DNA of 30,937 nucleotides from an uncultured Clostridia bacterium (GTDB taxonomy: Bacteria > Bacillota > Clostridia > UBA1381): assembly GCA_934476675.1 (NCBI GenBank), contig CAKSOE010000037.1:1-30937 (forward strand). Direction: 5' to 3'. Every line of letters begins with the position of its first letter. The first letter of the stretch is position 1. Of this stretch, positions 7,010 to 16,415 are shown piece after piece. The notes under the pieces were generated by a model. The model saw only the letters and a list, made by a program, of their open reading frames with translations. It ran no database searches and had not been told where the DNA came from. The translations under genes and the position numbers were made by a program.

Positions 7010-9082
7010 TTATTTAATGCAATAACCAAGGTCAAGCATTTTCGCATATACCAGCTTTGCCAGCTCTGCATATCCTATATCATTGAAGTGTACATCGCCG
7101 GAGGCCAGACGCAGCGATGCCGGAACTCTGCCCTCTGCAATATCGGCCATATCCTGTTCTGTCGGAGTGATATTGTTGTCCGTGAGCACCTGTTCGGTGG
7201 CAAGCCGTTCTTTCGGAAGAATTAAGTGCTTTCCGTAAGCAGCCTTTAAGGTTGCGTCGGTTTTTGCATAGCGGCTGCCGTTTCCTGTCGTAAGGCCTAT
7301 AACGATGTATTTATCGGGATTTTTTGTTTTTGCAAGCATTTTATTGATAAGTATAACAAGGTCATCTGCGTAATCATCGCCGCTCGTGTTATCTGCATTC
7401 CAAACCCCGTTAGTGCCGATAAAGATTATATTAATATCAGCATTTTTTGTAACATTGAAGTTGTTCGGCATAAGCAGCTGTGAGCCTTTGGCTGCCGTAA
7501 CGCTTTCGCCGGGGGCGCTCCTTGTAAACTCCGCCCATTCAAGCACTCTCGGATTTACGTTTGTATTGACTTTAAATGATAATTTTCCTTCTATACCGTT
7601 AATAATGCACGGATTCCAGTCTTTTGAATTACGCGGAGTAACTGTTCCGGCATAGCTGCCGTCTGCATTGTAGCCTTTAAATTCTATTCGTACGGGAGTG
7701 CAATCGGCAGGGATTGTTATATCGTTTTCCAGCAGAACATTTATTGCGCCCTCTCTTGCCGCAATCGACATGGCTGTTTCACCCGACGAACCCATATTAT
7801 ACACATCAAAGCCTGTCAGGGTTTTAAGTACGCCGGGATACGCATATGTACCGCCGTTTCTGAAATCCGTACTGCCCTGTCCCTCTGTCAGACTGTCGCC
7901 CCAGCAGGCTACTATCGGCTTTGAAACGTATTCTTCCGCTTCGGCAAGCGGTTTCAGACTTTCCATTGAGTCAAATACAAATGCTTTTGCCGAAGAAAAG
8001 CTTCCGTCTATACTGATGTTCGTCTTGCCCTGGCTGTCCGATAAAGCCGTAGCCGCAAGTATTCCGTTTTCGTTGTATCCCGCAAGCAGCAAAACCGCAT
8101 TATCAAGATATGCCGACGCCGTTATCCTGTCCGAATACGGCGTTATTTGTGCGCGGTTTAAGCCCTTTATGCTTACGGTATAGTAACTGATTTGATTATC
8201 TGAATCACGCAATGCTATAAGGTCATTTTCCGAAAGAGACGCATTTTCCGCAAGCGGATTATTGTAATCGGAATTTCCGAAAACAGTAATCGCACAATCG
8301 GTTGGATATGCAAGATCACTTACACGGGTATTCTGATATGTGACGTATTTGCTGCCGATTATCTCTGCGCCGTCATTTACGGTAAGCGCCGGCATTTGCT
8401 TTATCTCGGGATATGCGCTGTATCTGCACACATCAACATCATCTATGTAGGTTTTCATTTCAGAACCCGCTGTATCTCCGGTAATCAAAAAACGTATAGG
8501 TGCGGTCGTTTTTTCGGGCTTATCTTTATAGAGCGTGTATGGTGAGGCTTTGCAAATTTGCTTTCCGTTAATATACAAATCTGCCTTACATGGAACTTCT
8601 CGCTTTGTCTTGTCGACGGTAGTTGAATCGAGCGATACAATATATGTTATTTTGTTCCATTGATTTCTGTTAAGTAAATTATATTGGCCGTCTCCGCTGT
8701 CTTTACAGTAAATTGCAGGGGAAATATTTTTGTTTGAGCCGGTTTTAAACGCAATACTTGAAAATACGTCAGACGCCGGAAAAAAATTCAGCTCATATTT
8801 AATATACTTCATGGTAAGCGTTGAATACACCATAGTATATATGCTGTTTTCCGATGCGGACGCTTTTCTGGAAAATTCCAAAGACTTATCCTCTGCTTCT
8901 TTTCCGGCAAATCCACCGCTGAATGAGGAGTCAAACATTCCGGAGTTCTTTAAAGATAAATTGCCGATAATTGCGCCTGTATCAAAACTTTCTTTTACCA
9001 CTGCACTTTCGGCTGCCTGTGCATTTGTAAGTCCTGCAAGCAATAAGCATTGCAGCAGAAATACTGTTATAAATTTTTTCAT
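7010..9082 (-). CDS. Secreted SGNH/GDSL esterase with N-terminal lectin-like domain
   Basis: The best start is ATG 9082 (MKKFITVFLLQCLL), which gives a signal peptide ending near AQAAES; the frame runs 20 codons further upstream without a signal-like start. Residues about 28-220 look like a LamG/concanavalin-like beta sandwich, about 310-375 hold the recurring module (LAGYNENGIL, KAFVFDS), and about 385-690 form an SGNH hydrolase. Block I is CWGDSLTEGQGS with Ser397, block II NMGSSGETA, block III FIGTNG, and the last block GDVHFNDIGY with His665. The likely role is to remove acetyl or similar esters from plant polysaccharide outside the cell, for example rhamnogalacturonan, as suggested by the divergent GH105 operon. 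In this last block Asp lies two, not three, residues before His. The CE family is not assigned. Confidence 0.82.
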   Translation of the reverse strand: MKKFITVFLLQCLLLAGLTNAQAAESAVVKESFDTGAIIGNLSLKNSGMFDSSFSGGFAGKEAEDKSLEFSRKASASENSIYTMVYSTLTMKYIKYELNFFPASDVFSSIAFKTGSNKNISPAIYCKDSGDGQYNLLNRNQWNKITYIVSLDSTTVDKTKREVPCKADLYINGKQICKASPYTLYKDKPEKTTAPIRFLITGDTAGSEMKTYIDDVDVCRYSAYPEIKQMPALTVNDGAEIIGSKYVTYQNTRVSDLAYPTDCAITVFGNSDYNNPLAENASLSENDLIALRDSDNQISYYTVSIKGLNRAQITPYSDRITASAYLDNAVLLLAGYNENGILAATALSDSQGKTNISIDGSFSSAKAFVFDSMESLKPLAEAEEYVSKPIVACWGDSLTEGQGSTDFRNGGTYAYPGVLKTLTGFDVYNMGSSGETAMSIAAREGAINVLLENDITIPADCTPVRIEFKGYNADGSYAGTVTPRNSKDWNPCIINGIEGKLSFKVNTNVNPRVLEWAEFTRSAPGESVTAAKGSQLLMPNNFNVTKNADINIIFIGTNGVWNADNTSGDDYADDLVILINKMLAKTKNPDKYIVIGLTTGNGSRYAKTDATLKAAYGKHLILPKERLATEQVLTDNNITPTEQDMADIAEGRVPASLRLASGDVHFNDIGYAELAKLVYAKMLDLGYCIK

Positions 9083-9113
9083 ACTTTCACCGCTTTCTTT
9101 ATATGTTACAATT

Positions 9114-9142
9114 ATTATATCAAATGCAGATATTAACAACAA
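9114..9142 (-). promoter_or_regulatory. Promoter of the SGNH esterase gene
   Basis: On the minus strand TTGTTG (9142-9137) is followed after 17 bases by TATAAT (9119-9114), preceded by TGA. It lies 31 bases upstream of the ATG at 9082, so the 5' leader is very short. Confidence 0.72.
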
Positions 9143-9164
9143 GAGACACGTCTACTTAATCAGA

Positions 9165-9225
9165 GCCATTTTTTAATAATCACTTCCGAAACTGCGCATT
9201 TTAAAGCCAAATTTGAAAAAATGGC
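9165..9225. promoter_or_regulatory. Inverted repeat in the divergent control region (operator candidate)
   Basis: GCCATTTTTT (9165-9174) and AAAAAATGGC (9216-9225) are perfect inverted copies 41 bases apart, lying between the two divergent promoters. Nearby TTCCGAA (9184-9190) and TTCGGAA (9231-9237) add a second related pair. Such spaced sites suit an AraC-type regulator binding two half-sites, but the A/T-rich arms could also be chance or a terminator-like fold. Confidence 0.4.
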
Positions 9226-9247
9226 ACATATTCGGAAAAACAGTCTC

Positions 9248-9276
9248 TTGAAAGAATAAATACGGATTGATATAAT
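9248..9276 (+). promoter_or_regulatory. Promoter of the GH105-ABC-SLH operon
   Basis: TTGAAA (9248-9253), a 17-base spacer and TATAAT (9271-9276), with TGA directly before the -10 box. Transcription would begin near 9283, about 40 bases before the ATG of the first gene, whose ribosome binding site GGGAGG is at 9310-9315. Confidence 0.8.
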
Positions 9277-9325
9277 TTTTATAGCAAAGCATTTAGCGGC
9301 AGAATTTACGGGAGGAATTTTCATA

Positions 9326-11398
9326 ATGAGTTATTTTGGGGATAAGAAACCTATAAATCCCAATGCGACAGACGAAGAAAAAATCAGAAAAATTGCATAC
9401 AGATACATATCGGAAAACTCCGAGCAGGAATTTTTTATGCGGCCGTATATCGGTTCTGTATTCAAACAGGGAAAAAACGGAATGTTTAATATTGACTTTA
9501 ACAGGCTTTATCCGGAAAGCAAAGTCGGTGATTACGCATATGCGTGTACATATATACTTGCCGAGGAGGAAAGTGTGTTTCGGGCGGGAGCGGTTGTGAT
9601 GTACGGCTGTGAGATCCGGATAAACGGAGAATTAATAGCAAAAACTACCGTGCACGACGAATACGAGAGAAATAAAAAAATTATTCCGATAAAGCTTAAT
9701 AAAGGAAAAAATCCGGTGTTTATAAAAGCAAAAAAGACGCCTTTGGGATTCGGAGCGGAGTTCGGCGAGGCTTATCCGACCTGGAAACCGCATTATATGT
9801 ATATGCCGTTTGAGGAATACGGCGGTTATACGGGGATAGCGTATTCACGGCTTTATAAAACCGATATATATGAAAACGATTTTCCCGACATAAACGCAAA
9901 AATGCCGGATACATTTATAAAGCCGGAGTTTAATGAAGAATTTGACAAAAGAGGATATATTTATGCTTCCGCAATGGTTATGTCGGAAAGCGAAAAGCAA
10001 GCAGGCTTTAATGCGAATGTAAGCGACGACACCGTATTTTATGTAAACGGAAAAGAGCAATGCAGGGGAAAGGGAAGTTTTTCGTTTTCGGCAAAGTTAA
10101 GCAAAGGAAAAAATTATATTAAAGCCGAGATTTTAAGAGATGTGAAAAATCCTTTTATATTTGAATGTGAAGCGGAAAATGATGAGCTTTGTCCGAATGA
10201 ATACTTTCTGACAAACGAAAAATGGTCGTTTCTGGGCGTACTGAGTGAAAAAAACACAGAAATAATCCGGGAACTGCCGTATTTACAAAAGCCTGTTGAG
10301 GGCGAGTACTGGCGGTCGGGAATTTCCGGAAATTATTTCAGAAAGCTGCGCAGTGCAAAAAATTACGGAAAATGGTCATACCCGATAGGCGTTGTGCTTT
10401 ACGGATTGCTGTCGGCTGCGGAATATCTGCAAGATAAAAAAATGAGCAATTATGCCGTCGCACATTTAAAGCATATAACGGAAAATAAAGCGTATTCGGA
10501 TTTTGACGCAAAAATAAACGGACTTCCCTCAATCAACAGGGAATTAACCATACTCGGAATGTTGGATTACTGCGGTTCGTGCGGAAATGCGCTTCTGGAG
10601 GCGTATAAGCATACAAAGGCTTTGCAATCGTTTGAGGAGACTGCCGCAGTAACGGCAAATTACATAGAAAACGGACAGGAACGGCTGCCAAACGGAATGT
10701 TTTACCGCGAAAATAAGGAATCAAAAGCAAATTATATGACTATATGGGCAGATGATTTGTATATGAGCGTTCCGTTTCTTTGCAGATATTATCTGAAAAC
10801 AAAAGACAAAAAATATCTTGAAGACGCGGTAAATCAGGTATTGTGCTTTAAAGAAAAGCTGTTTATGCCCGAACGCAGACTTATGAGCCATGTGTTCAGT
10901 CTGAGACACGATAAAAAAACGGAAGTTCCGTGGGGCAGAGGAAACGGCTGGACGGCATTTGCATTAACGGAGCTTTTGGAGGTTCTTCCAAAAGAGCATA
11001 GACGATATAAAGACGTGATTGATTTTTATCGCGAATTTTTCGAGGGGATATTAAGCCAGCAGGACGAAAACGGAATGTGGCACCAGGTGATAGACGATGA
11101 AAAATCATACTGCGAAACCTCATGTACGGCAATGTTTACATATGCCTTTGCAAGAGGTGTGATAAGGCAAAGACTTGATCGGCGGTTTGCCGAGGCGGCA
11201 CAAAAGGGCTGGGACGGCATATGCCGCGAAGCAATAGACTGTGACGGCGATGTGTACGGTGTGTGCTGCGGTTCGGCATATTCGTTCAGGGCGGATTATT
11301 ATAAATATGAATTGCCGTGGCTGAAAAACGATACGCACGGAACGGGAGTCGTGCTTTTGGCAGGCACTGAAATATCAAAACTTAAAAAATTATTATAA
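9326..11398 (+). CDS. GH105 unsaturated rhamnogalacturonyl hydrolase-like enzyme with N-terminal beta domains
   Basis: The 690-residue protein has no signal peptide, so it acts in the cytoplasm on imported oligosaccharides. The C-terminal half (about 330-690) is an alpha/alpha barrel of the GH88/GH105 type: SINRELTILGMLDYCG, then TIWADDLYMSVPFL with the catalytic-position Asp476 (equivalent to the Asp in WAD of Bacillus YteR), SHVFSLRHD, the hallmark WGRGNGWTAFAL (from Trp536), and SYCETSCTAMFTYAFARG. These enzymes hydrate the unsaturated uronate left by polysaccharide lyases and release it from rhamnose or another sugar. The first 300 residues form beta-rich domains that are extra compared with the roughly 370-residue stand-alone enzymes. 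It is first in the operon, followed 19 bases later by the transporter genes, which fits uptake followed by intracellular trimming. Confidence 0.88.
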   Translation: MSYFGDKKPINPNATDEEKIRKIAYRYISENSEQEFFMRPYIGSVFKQGKNGMFNIDFNRLYPESKVGDYAYACTYILAEEESVFRAGAVVMYGCEIRINGELIAKTTVHDEYERNKKIIPIKLNKGKNPVFIKAKKTPLGFGAEFGEAYPTWKPHYMYMPFEEYGGYTGIAYSRLYKTDIYENDFPDINAKMPDTFIKPEFNEEFDKRGYIYASAMVMSESEKQAGFNANVSDDTVFYVNGKEQCRGKGSFSFSAKLSKGKNYIKAEILRDVKNPFIFECEAENDELCPNEYFLTNEKWSFLGVLSEKNTEIIRELPYLQKPVEGEYWRSGISGNYFRKLRSAKNYGKWSYPIGVVLYGLLSAAEYLQDKKMSNYAVAHLKHITENKAYSDFDAKINGLPSINRELTILGMLDYCGSCGNALLEAYKHTKALQSFEETAAVTANYIENGQERLPNGMFYRENKESKANYMTIWADDLYMSVPFLCRYYLKTKDKKYLEDAVNQVLCFKEKLFMPERRLMSHVFSLRHDKKTEVPWGRGNGWTAFALTELLEVLPKEHRRYKDVIDFYREFFEGILSQQDENGMWHQVIDDEKSYCETSCTAMFTYAFARGVIRQRLDRRFAEAAQKGWDGICREAIDCDGDVYGVCCGSAYSFRADYYKYELPWLKNDTHGTGVVLLAGTEISKLKKLL

Positions 11399-11417
11399 CA
11401 GAAAGGCGGAAAAAAAT

Positions 11418-12956
11418 ATGAAATCTTATGTAAAATTGTTAAGCTGTATTACAGCAGGAGCGGCGGCGCTGGCAATACTGGGCGGCTGCGGCAAAAATTC
11501 GGTGTCCGAAAACGGAGGCAAGCTGAAATGCTGGATGCCTTTAACAAGCAATATGGCGCTGTATACATCGAACTACGGCGAAACGGCTCTTGCAAAGGAA
11601 TTGCAAAAGCGCACGGGTGTGGAGGTTGAATTTGTGCATCCGCCGCAGGGACAGGAAAGCGAAAAATTCAGCATACTGATTACCTCGACAAATCTTCCCG
11701 ATATAGTGGAGTATAACTGGATAAACTATCCCGGCGGCCCGGCAAAGGCAATAAAAGAGGGCGTTATAATAGATATAGCCAAGCATCGTGATAAGGCAGT
11801 TAACCTGTTTAAATATCTTGACGAGAATAAGGAAGTATACAAAATGGCAAGCACGGACAGTAACGAAGTGTTTTCTTTCCCGTTTATAAGAGGTGACGAA
11901 AGTCTGGGATTTTCAACGGGACTGGTGGTACGCGGCGACTGGCTTGAAGAACTGGGACTTGAACTGCCGCAGACAGTTGAAGATTGGGAAACGGTTCTGC
12001 GTGCATTTAAGGACAAAAAAGGCGCTCAGGCGCCGTATTCTTCGTCAGACACCTCACGTTTTGCGAGTGCGTTTGATGCAACGGAAAGTTACTACGTGGA
12101 GGACGGAAAGGTTAAATACGGTCCGTTGGATCCGCAGTTTAAAGATTATATTCAGACAATGAAAAAATGGTATCAGGAAGGATTAATAGACCAAAGCTTT
12201 ACAACTGTTGACGGCAAGGGCAAGGAGGCAAATATATTAAACGGTTACAGCGGTGCAACGGCAGCGTCAATCGGTTCGGGCATAGGAAAATGGATGGCGT
12301 CGGCGACAGCGGAGGGTTATTCGCTTGAAGGCGCTCCCGTGCCTGTTCCGCAAAAGGGAAGAAAAGCCAAATTCGGTGTTTATCAGCAGCTTGTAACACC
12401 GTCGGGCAGGTCGTTCGACGCAATTACCACCTCATGCAAAAACGTTGAGGCGGCAATTAAATTCCTTGATTACGGTTACAGCGAAGAAGGCAGAATGTTA
12501 TACAATTTTGGCATTGAGGGAGAAAGTTATGAGATGAAAGACGGCTATCCCACATATACGGAGCAGATAACAAATAATCCGGAGGGACGTTCTATGACCG
12601 TTGCGCTTTCAAATTACGCACGTTCCTATGACGCAGGCCCGTTTGTTCAGGATAAGAGATACATGGAACAGTATGCAAATCTTCCGCAGCAGCAAAGAGC
12701 ATGGAAAACCTGGAGCAACACCGATGCGCCGGAGCATGAGCTTCCCAATCTTTATGTAAAGGACGAGGAACTGAACGAATACGCGCAGAAGAAAACCGAT
12801 ATTGATACATATGCGGACGAAATGATAATGAGATTTATAATCGGTGCGGAACCGATGGAAAACTACGATAATATGATAGCGGAGCTGCACAACAGAGGAA
12901 TTGACCGAGTTATCGAGATATGCCAGTCAGCATATGAGAGATATTTGAACAAATAA
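11418..12956 (+). CDS. Extracellular solute-binding lipoprotein of the LplA/YtcQ type
   Basis: A lipoprotein signal ends in LGGC with Cys24, so the mature protein is lipid-anchored at the membrane surface. The 512-residue body is a family 1 solute-binding protein of the long LplA/LipO/YtcQ group, with ILITSTNLPDIVEYNW, the DWLEELGLELPQTVEDW motif, and GPLDPQFKDYIQTMKKWY. Relatives in Bacillus deliver rhamnogalacturonan or other plant oligosaccharides to LplB/LplC-like permeases, which follow directly here. The ribosome binding site is GAAAGGCGG. A small hairpin (12962-12976) after the stop could favour higher expression of this subunit than of the permeases, as is common in binding-protein operons. 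Confidence 0.9.
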   Translation: MKSYVKLLSCITAGAAALAILGGCGKNSVSENGGKLKCWMPLTSNMALYTSNYGETALAKELQKRTGVEVEFVHPPQGQESEKFSILITSTNLPDIVEYNWINYPGGPAKAIKEGVIIDIAKHRDKAVNLFKYLDENKEVYKMASTDSNEVFSFPFIRGDESLGFSTGLVVRGDWLEELGLELPQTVEDWETVLRAFKDKKGAQAPYSSSDTSRFASAFDATESYYVEDGKVKYGPLDPQFKDYIQTMKKWYQEGLIDQSFTTVDGKGKEANILNGYSGATAASIGSGIGKWMASATAEGYSLEGAPVPVPQKGRKAKFGVYQQLVTPSGRSFDAITTSCKNVEAAIKFLDYGYSEEGRMLYNFGIEGESYEMKDGYPTYTEQITNNPEGRSMTVALSNYARSYDAGPFVQDKRYMEQYANLPQQQRAWKTWSNTDAPEHELPNLYVKDEELNEYAQKKTDIDTYADEMIMRFIIGAEPMENYDNMIAELHNRGIDRVIEICQSAYERYLNK

Positions 12957-12961
12957 TATGT

Positions 12962-12976
12962 GCCGCAAAAGGCGGC
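12962..12976 (+). other. Small intercistronic hairpin after the binding-protein gene
   Basis: GCCGC (12962-12966) and GCGGC (12972-12976) form a GC-only 5-bp stem with an AAAAG loop, six bases after the stop of the binding-protein gene and before the permease start. It may stabilise the upstream mRNA part or weaken readthrough. There is no T-run. Confidence 0.4.
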
Positions 12977-12991
12977 GGAACGGAGACTGAT

Positions 12992-13915
12992 ATGAACAGC
13001 ATTGTAAGAGGAGTTACAAATATAAAAAAGGAATTTCAGAAAAACGGTACGTTATATTTGATAGTTCTTCCGGTTATAATTTACTATTTCGTTTTTCACT
13101 ATATGCCCATGTACGGCGTGCTTATGGCGTTTCAGGATTTTTCGCCGCGTCTGGGAATATCGGGAAGCCAATGGGTGGGTTTTACTCATTTTATAAACTT
13201 CTTTAAGTCCTCGGACTGCGGAAGAATAATCGGAAATACACTCAAAATAAGCTTGTCGTGCTTGGTGTTTGAATTTCCGGCGCCGATAATCATGGCGATT
13301 TTGTTAAACGAACTGCGCGGAAATAAGTTTAAAAGATGCGTACAGACGATTTCGTATCTGCCGCATTTTATCTCATTGGTAGTCATATGCGGAATGATTA
13401 AAACCTTTGTGTCGGCGGACGGCATGATAGGCAGCGTTGTAAACAAAATGACGGGCGAGGGTTCGAGCCTGCTTGCACAGGGAAACAAATTTCTGCCCGT
13501 TTATGTAATATCGAACATATGGCAGACCATGGGCTGGGAAAGCATCATTTATCTTGCCGCCCTTATGGGCGTCGATCCGCAGCTTTACGAAGCGGCAGAC
13601 CTGGACGGTGCGGGAAAGTTTCTGAAAATATTTAAAATAACAATTCCGTCGATAAGCATGACGATAGTGACAATGTTTATTCTGCGTGTGGGCAAGATAA
13701 TGAACGTCGGCTACGAAAAAATCATACTCCTTTACAATCCGGCAATATACGATACAAGCGACGTTATATCGTCGTTTGTATACAGGGTCGGATTCACAAA
13801 CCAGAATTGGAGTTACAGTGCGGCAGTGGGATTTTTAAATTCAATGGTAAACATGATTTTATTGCTTGTAACAAATACGGTGAGCAGAAAAGTCAGCGAT
13901 ACAGGGTTATGGTAG
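12992..13915 (+). CDS. ABC sugar transporter permease, LplB/YteP family
   Basis: A 307-residue inner-membrane protein with six predicted helices. It starts NGTLYLIVLPVIIYYFVFHY, typical of LplB/YteP, then HYMPMYGVLMAFQDFSP. The cytoplasmic coupling (EAA) loop is YEAADLDGAGKFLKIFKI (about 203-220), which contacts the ATPase. With the next gene it forms the heterodimeric channel for oligosaccharide import. No ATP-binding subunit is encoded in the window, as is usual for this subgroup, which borrows a shared MsmX-type ATPase. The gene is intact and follows the binding-protein gene. Confidence 0.92.
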   Translation: MNSIVRGVTNIKKEFQKNGTLYLIVLPVIIYYFVFHYMPMYGVLMAFQDFSPRLGISGSQWVGFTHFINFFKSSDCGRIIGNTLKISLSCLVFEFPAPIIMAILLNELRGNKFKRCVQTISYLPHFISLVVICGMIKTFVSADGMIGSVVNKMTGEGSSLLAQGNKFLPVYVISNIWQTMGWESIIYLAALMGVDPQLYEAADLDGAGKFLKIFKITIPSISMTIVTMFILRVGKIMNVGYEKIILLYNPAIYDTSDVISSFVYRVGFTNQNWSYSAAVGFLNSMVNMILLLVTNTVSRKVSDTGLW

Positions 13916-13925
13916 GAGGAAGAAC

Positions 13926-14810
13926 ATGAACAGGATTAAAAAAAGCGCCGGAGAACAGGCATTTGATATATGCAATGTATTATTGCAGCTGATTGTTGCC
14001 GTGATTATGGTTTACCCCATGCTTTATGTTGTTTTTTCTTCATTGAGCGAACCTGTGGCATTCGTGGGACACAAGGGAATGTTGTGGCACAGCATAGGCT
14101 TTACTCTTGATTCCTACAAAGCAGCGCTTAAACACCCTATGCTTTTGCAGGGATACGCAAACACGCTGTTTATATTGACCTTTGGGGTAAGCATAAATAT
14201 AATGCTTACTACCTTCGGCGCATACTTTCTTTCAAGGCGAAACGTAAGATACCAAAAGATTATATCGATATACATAATAATAACAATGTTCATAAACGGC
14301 GGTATGATTCCGTTTTACTTTGTCGTAAGGGGAGTAGGACTGGAAAACAGCCTGTGGTCGCTTATTCTGCCGACTGCCGTAAATACGTTTAACCTTATGA
14401 TACTCCGCGTTGCGTTTGCGTCCGTGCCTGCAAGCTTGGAGGAATCGGCAAAGATTGACGGTGCGGGACATCTGACGATAATGTTTAAAATTATTATTCC
14501 GGTCAGTAAGGCGAGCATAGCCGTTATAATTCTTTATTATGCCGTGGGCCACTGGAACGCATGGTTTAACGCAATGCTGTTTCTTAACGAGCGTGAAAAA
14601 TATCCGCTGCAGCTGATATTAAGAGAAATACTTATAAGCAACGACACAGCGAGCATGACTTCGGGCGGAGCAGTGGGAGATTTGGAATATATGGGCGAAA
14701 CCATAAAATACGCCATAATCATAATTTCAACAGCGCCTATTCTTTGTCTGTATCCGTTTGTTCAGAAGTACTTTACAAAAGGTGTAATGATAGGAGCGGT
14801 CAAGGGCTGA
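13926..14810 (+). CDS. ABC sugar transporter permease, LplC/YtcP family
   Basis: A 294-residue membrane protein, partner of the preceding permease. The N-terminus (IKKSAGEQAFDICNVLLQLI) and VYPMLYVVFSSLSEP are typical of LplC/YtcP. The coupling loop is LEESAKIDGAGHLTIMFKI (about 175-195), and the C-terminus ends in PFVQKYFTKGVMIGAVKG, an almost invariant end in this family. It starts 10 bases after the previous stop with an AGGAGGA site overlapping that stop, so translation is likely coupled. Confidence 0.93.
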   Translation: MNRIKKSAGEQAFDICNVLLQLIVAVIMVYPMLYVVFSSLSEPVAFVGHKGMLWHSIGFTLDSYKAALKHPMLLQGYANTLFILTFGVSINIMLTTFGAYFLSRRNVRYQKIISIYIIITMFINGGMIPFYFVVRGVGLENSLWSLILPTAVNTFNLMILRVAFASVPASLEESAKIDGAGHLTIMFKIIIPVSKASIAVIILYYAVGHWNAWFNAMLFLNEREKYPLQLILREILISNDTASMTSGGAVGDLEYMGETIKYAIIIISTAPILCLYPFVQKYFTKGVMIGAVKG

Positions 14811-14823
14811 TAAGGAGAGTATT

Positions 14824-16407
14824 ATGAAAAGAACTATAATTTTTGCAGCCTGTGCTTTATTTATGCTTTCCGCAAATGTGTATGCCGATACTCTGCTGAG
14901 TGCGGATACGGAATCAAGGACGGTAACGGTAAGCGGAAATGCAGAGTCGGACAGGGTAAAAAGCTTTATTTCATTTGCTGTAATCCCGTACGGTGAGAAT
15001 ACGTCGGAAAATGTGTTTTATAAAACGGTACAGACCGGTAATGACGGCAATTTCAAGACGGAATTTTCTTTGCCGGACAAAATGCCGAACGGACAGTATT
15101 CCGTAATATCCTACGATGCGTCGGGTAAAAATATTAACCGTTTGGGCTTGATAAACGATGATTTTCTGCCGGATTTACAGCGTATCAATTCCGCTGCCTC
15201 GGCAGCGGAAACGGAGAATATTCTGAAAAGTCTCACATCATATACGATTGATGAAGAAACGCTTGCGGATTTTGGTAAAAGTATTTCGCTGTATTTGTAT
15301 AATATAAGACCGGTCAGCGGATATACAAAGGAAAGCTTTGTCAAAACCTATAATATGGGCGAAGCATTGGCAAGGGCGGCGTCGGGAGATATTTCTCTCG
15401 GGGATCTGCTGCGCGAATATTCGGCATATACGGATGCGGATTATACGAACACATACGAAAAACTCTCCGAAACAGGTAAAACCGAGGCAGACGCACTGTT
15501 TAAAAAAGAGATTTCATCGATAAGCGGAAATTTTGCACAGGTGTATATGAGAATTTTTGAAATAGCGGAAATTAAGGGCAGCAAAACCGCAAAGGAACTT
15601 GAAACAAGCTATCTTTACAGTGCAAGTCAAAGAAACCGTTCACTTGCGGATTACAACAGCCTTAGCAGCTATAAAAAGGAAAGCGTATTTCTTTTGATGT
15701 TTTCGTCAATCGGTTCGAAAAATTCATTAAGTGAAATAGACGCGCTTTTTGACGAATGTGTAAGAAAACAAAAAACGCCGGATAAAACTGCCGGCGGCGG
15801 TGGCGGCGGAGGAAACAGCTCCGGTGCAAACAGGGGTACTTCATCGCCTGTAAGTAACAGTGTTCCGGCGGTTATGCCGGATAAAAATGACGGTCTTTCC
15901 GACATAAGAGGGCATTGGGCGGAAAACGATATAAAAAATCTGTACGAAAAGGGCGTTATAAACGGATTTGACGACGGAAAATTCTGCCCCGACAATGCGG
16001 TTACCCGTGCGGAGTTTGTCAAAATAATGTGCAGGATGTTTGATTTGAACGGCAAGGGAGATTGCAGCTTTAAAGACGTATCTTCAAGCGATTGGTTTTA
16101 TGACGCTGTCTGCACCGCGGAGAAATACGGCCTTGCAGAGGGAAGCGACGGCATTTTCTATCCGCATAAGCCGATAACAAGAGAGGATGCCGCCGTTATA
16201 CTTCAAAGATTTCTTAAAACGGAAATAACAGAGGATATAACCTTTGCGGATTCGGAAAAAGTATCCGATTATGCGGTAAAAGCCATACAGGCATTGGCAG
16301 GCAAGGGTATTATCAAGGGTTATGACGATAATACAATAAATCCCAAGGGCGAAATTACACGTGCGGAAACCGCGGTTATTATTCAAAGAGCCGCAATGCA
16401 GAAATGA
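14824..16407 (+). CDS. Secreted protein with three C-terminal S-layer homology domains
   Basis: A signal peptide (MKRTIIFAACALFML to NVYAD) leads a 527-residue protein. Residues about 25-110 form a beta sandwich, about 120-315 are mostly helical, and a Gly-rich linker (about 322-332) separates them from three SLH repeats: DIRGHWAENDIKNLYEKGVI (about 358), FKDVSSSDWFYDAVCTAEKY (about 418) and FADSEKVSDYAVKAIQALAG (about 477), each with a following TRAE or TRED motif. SLH triplets bind pyruvylated secondary cell-wall polymer, so this protein is wall-anchored at its C-terminus. Its position after the importer suggests a surface scaffold or glycan-capturing role. The function of the N-terminal part is unknown to me. 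Confidence 0.85.
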   Translation: MKRTIIFAACALFMLSANVYADTLLSADTESRTVTVSGNAESDRVKSFISFAVIPYGENTSENVFYKTVQTGNDGNFKTEFSLPDKMPNGQYSVISYDASGKNINRLGLINDDFLPDLQRINSAASAAETENILKSLTSYTIDEETLADFGKSISLYLYNIRPVSGYTKESFVKTYNMGEALARAASGDISLGDLLREYSAYTDADYTNTYEKLSETGKTEADALFKKEISSISGNFAQVYMRIFEIAEIKGSKTAKELETSYLYSASQRNRSLADYNSLSSYKKESVFLLMFSSIGSKNSLSEIDALFDECVRKQKTPDKTAGGGGGGGNSSGANRGTSSPVSNSVPAVMPDKNDGLSDIRGHWAENDIKNLYEKGVINGFDDGKFCPDNAVTRAEFVKIMCRMFDLNGKGDCSFKDVSSSDWFYDAVCTAEKYGLAEGSDGIFYPHKPITREDAAVILQRFLKTEITEDITFADSEKVSDYAVKAIQALAGKGIIKGYDDNTINPKGEITRAETAVIIQRAAMQK

Positions 16408-16415
16408 GGGAAAAT

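Noticed and set aside
8730..9176. Plus-strand ORF over the esterase N-terminus
   Set aside because: Antisense shadow of the signal peptide and lectin-like region, crossing the promoter.
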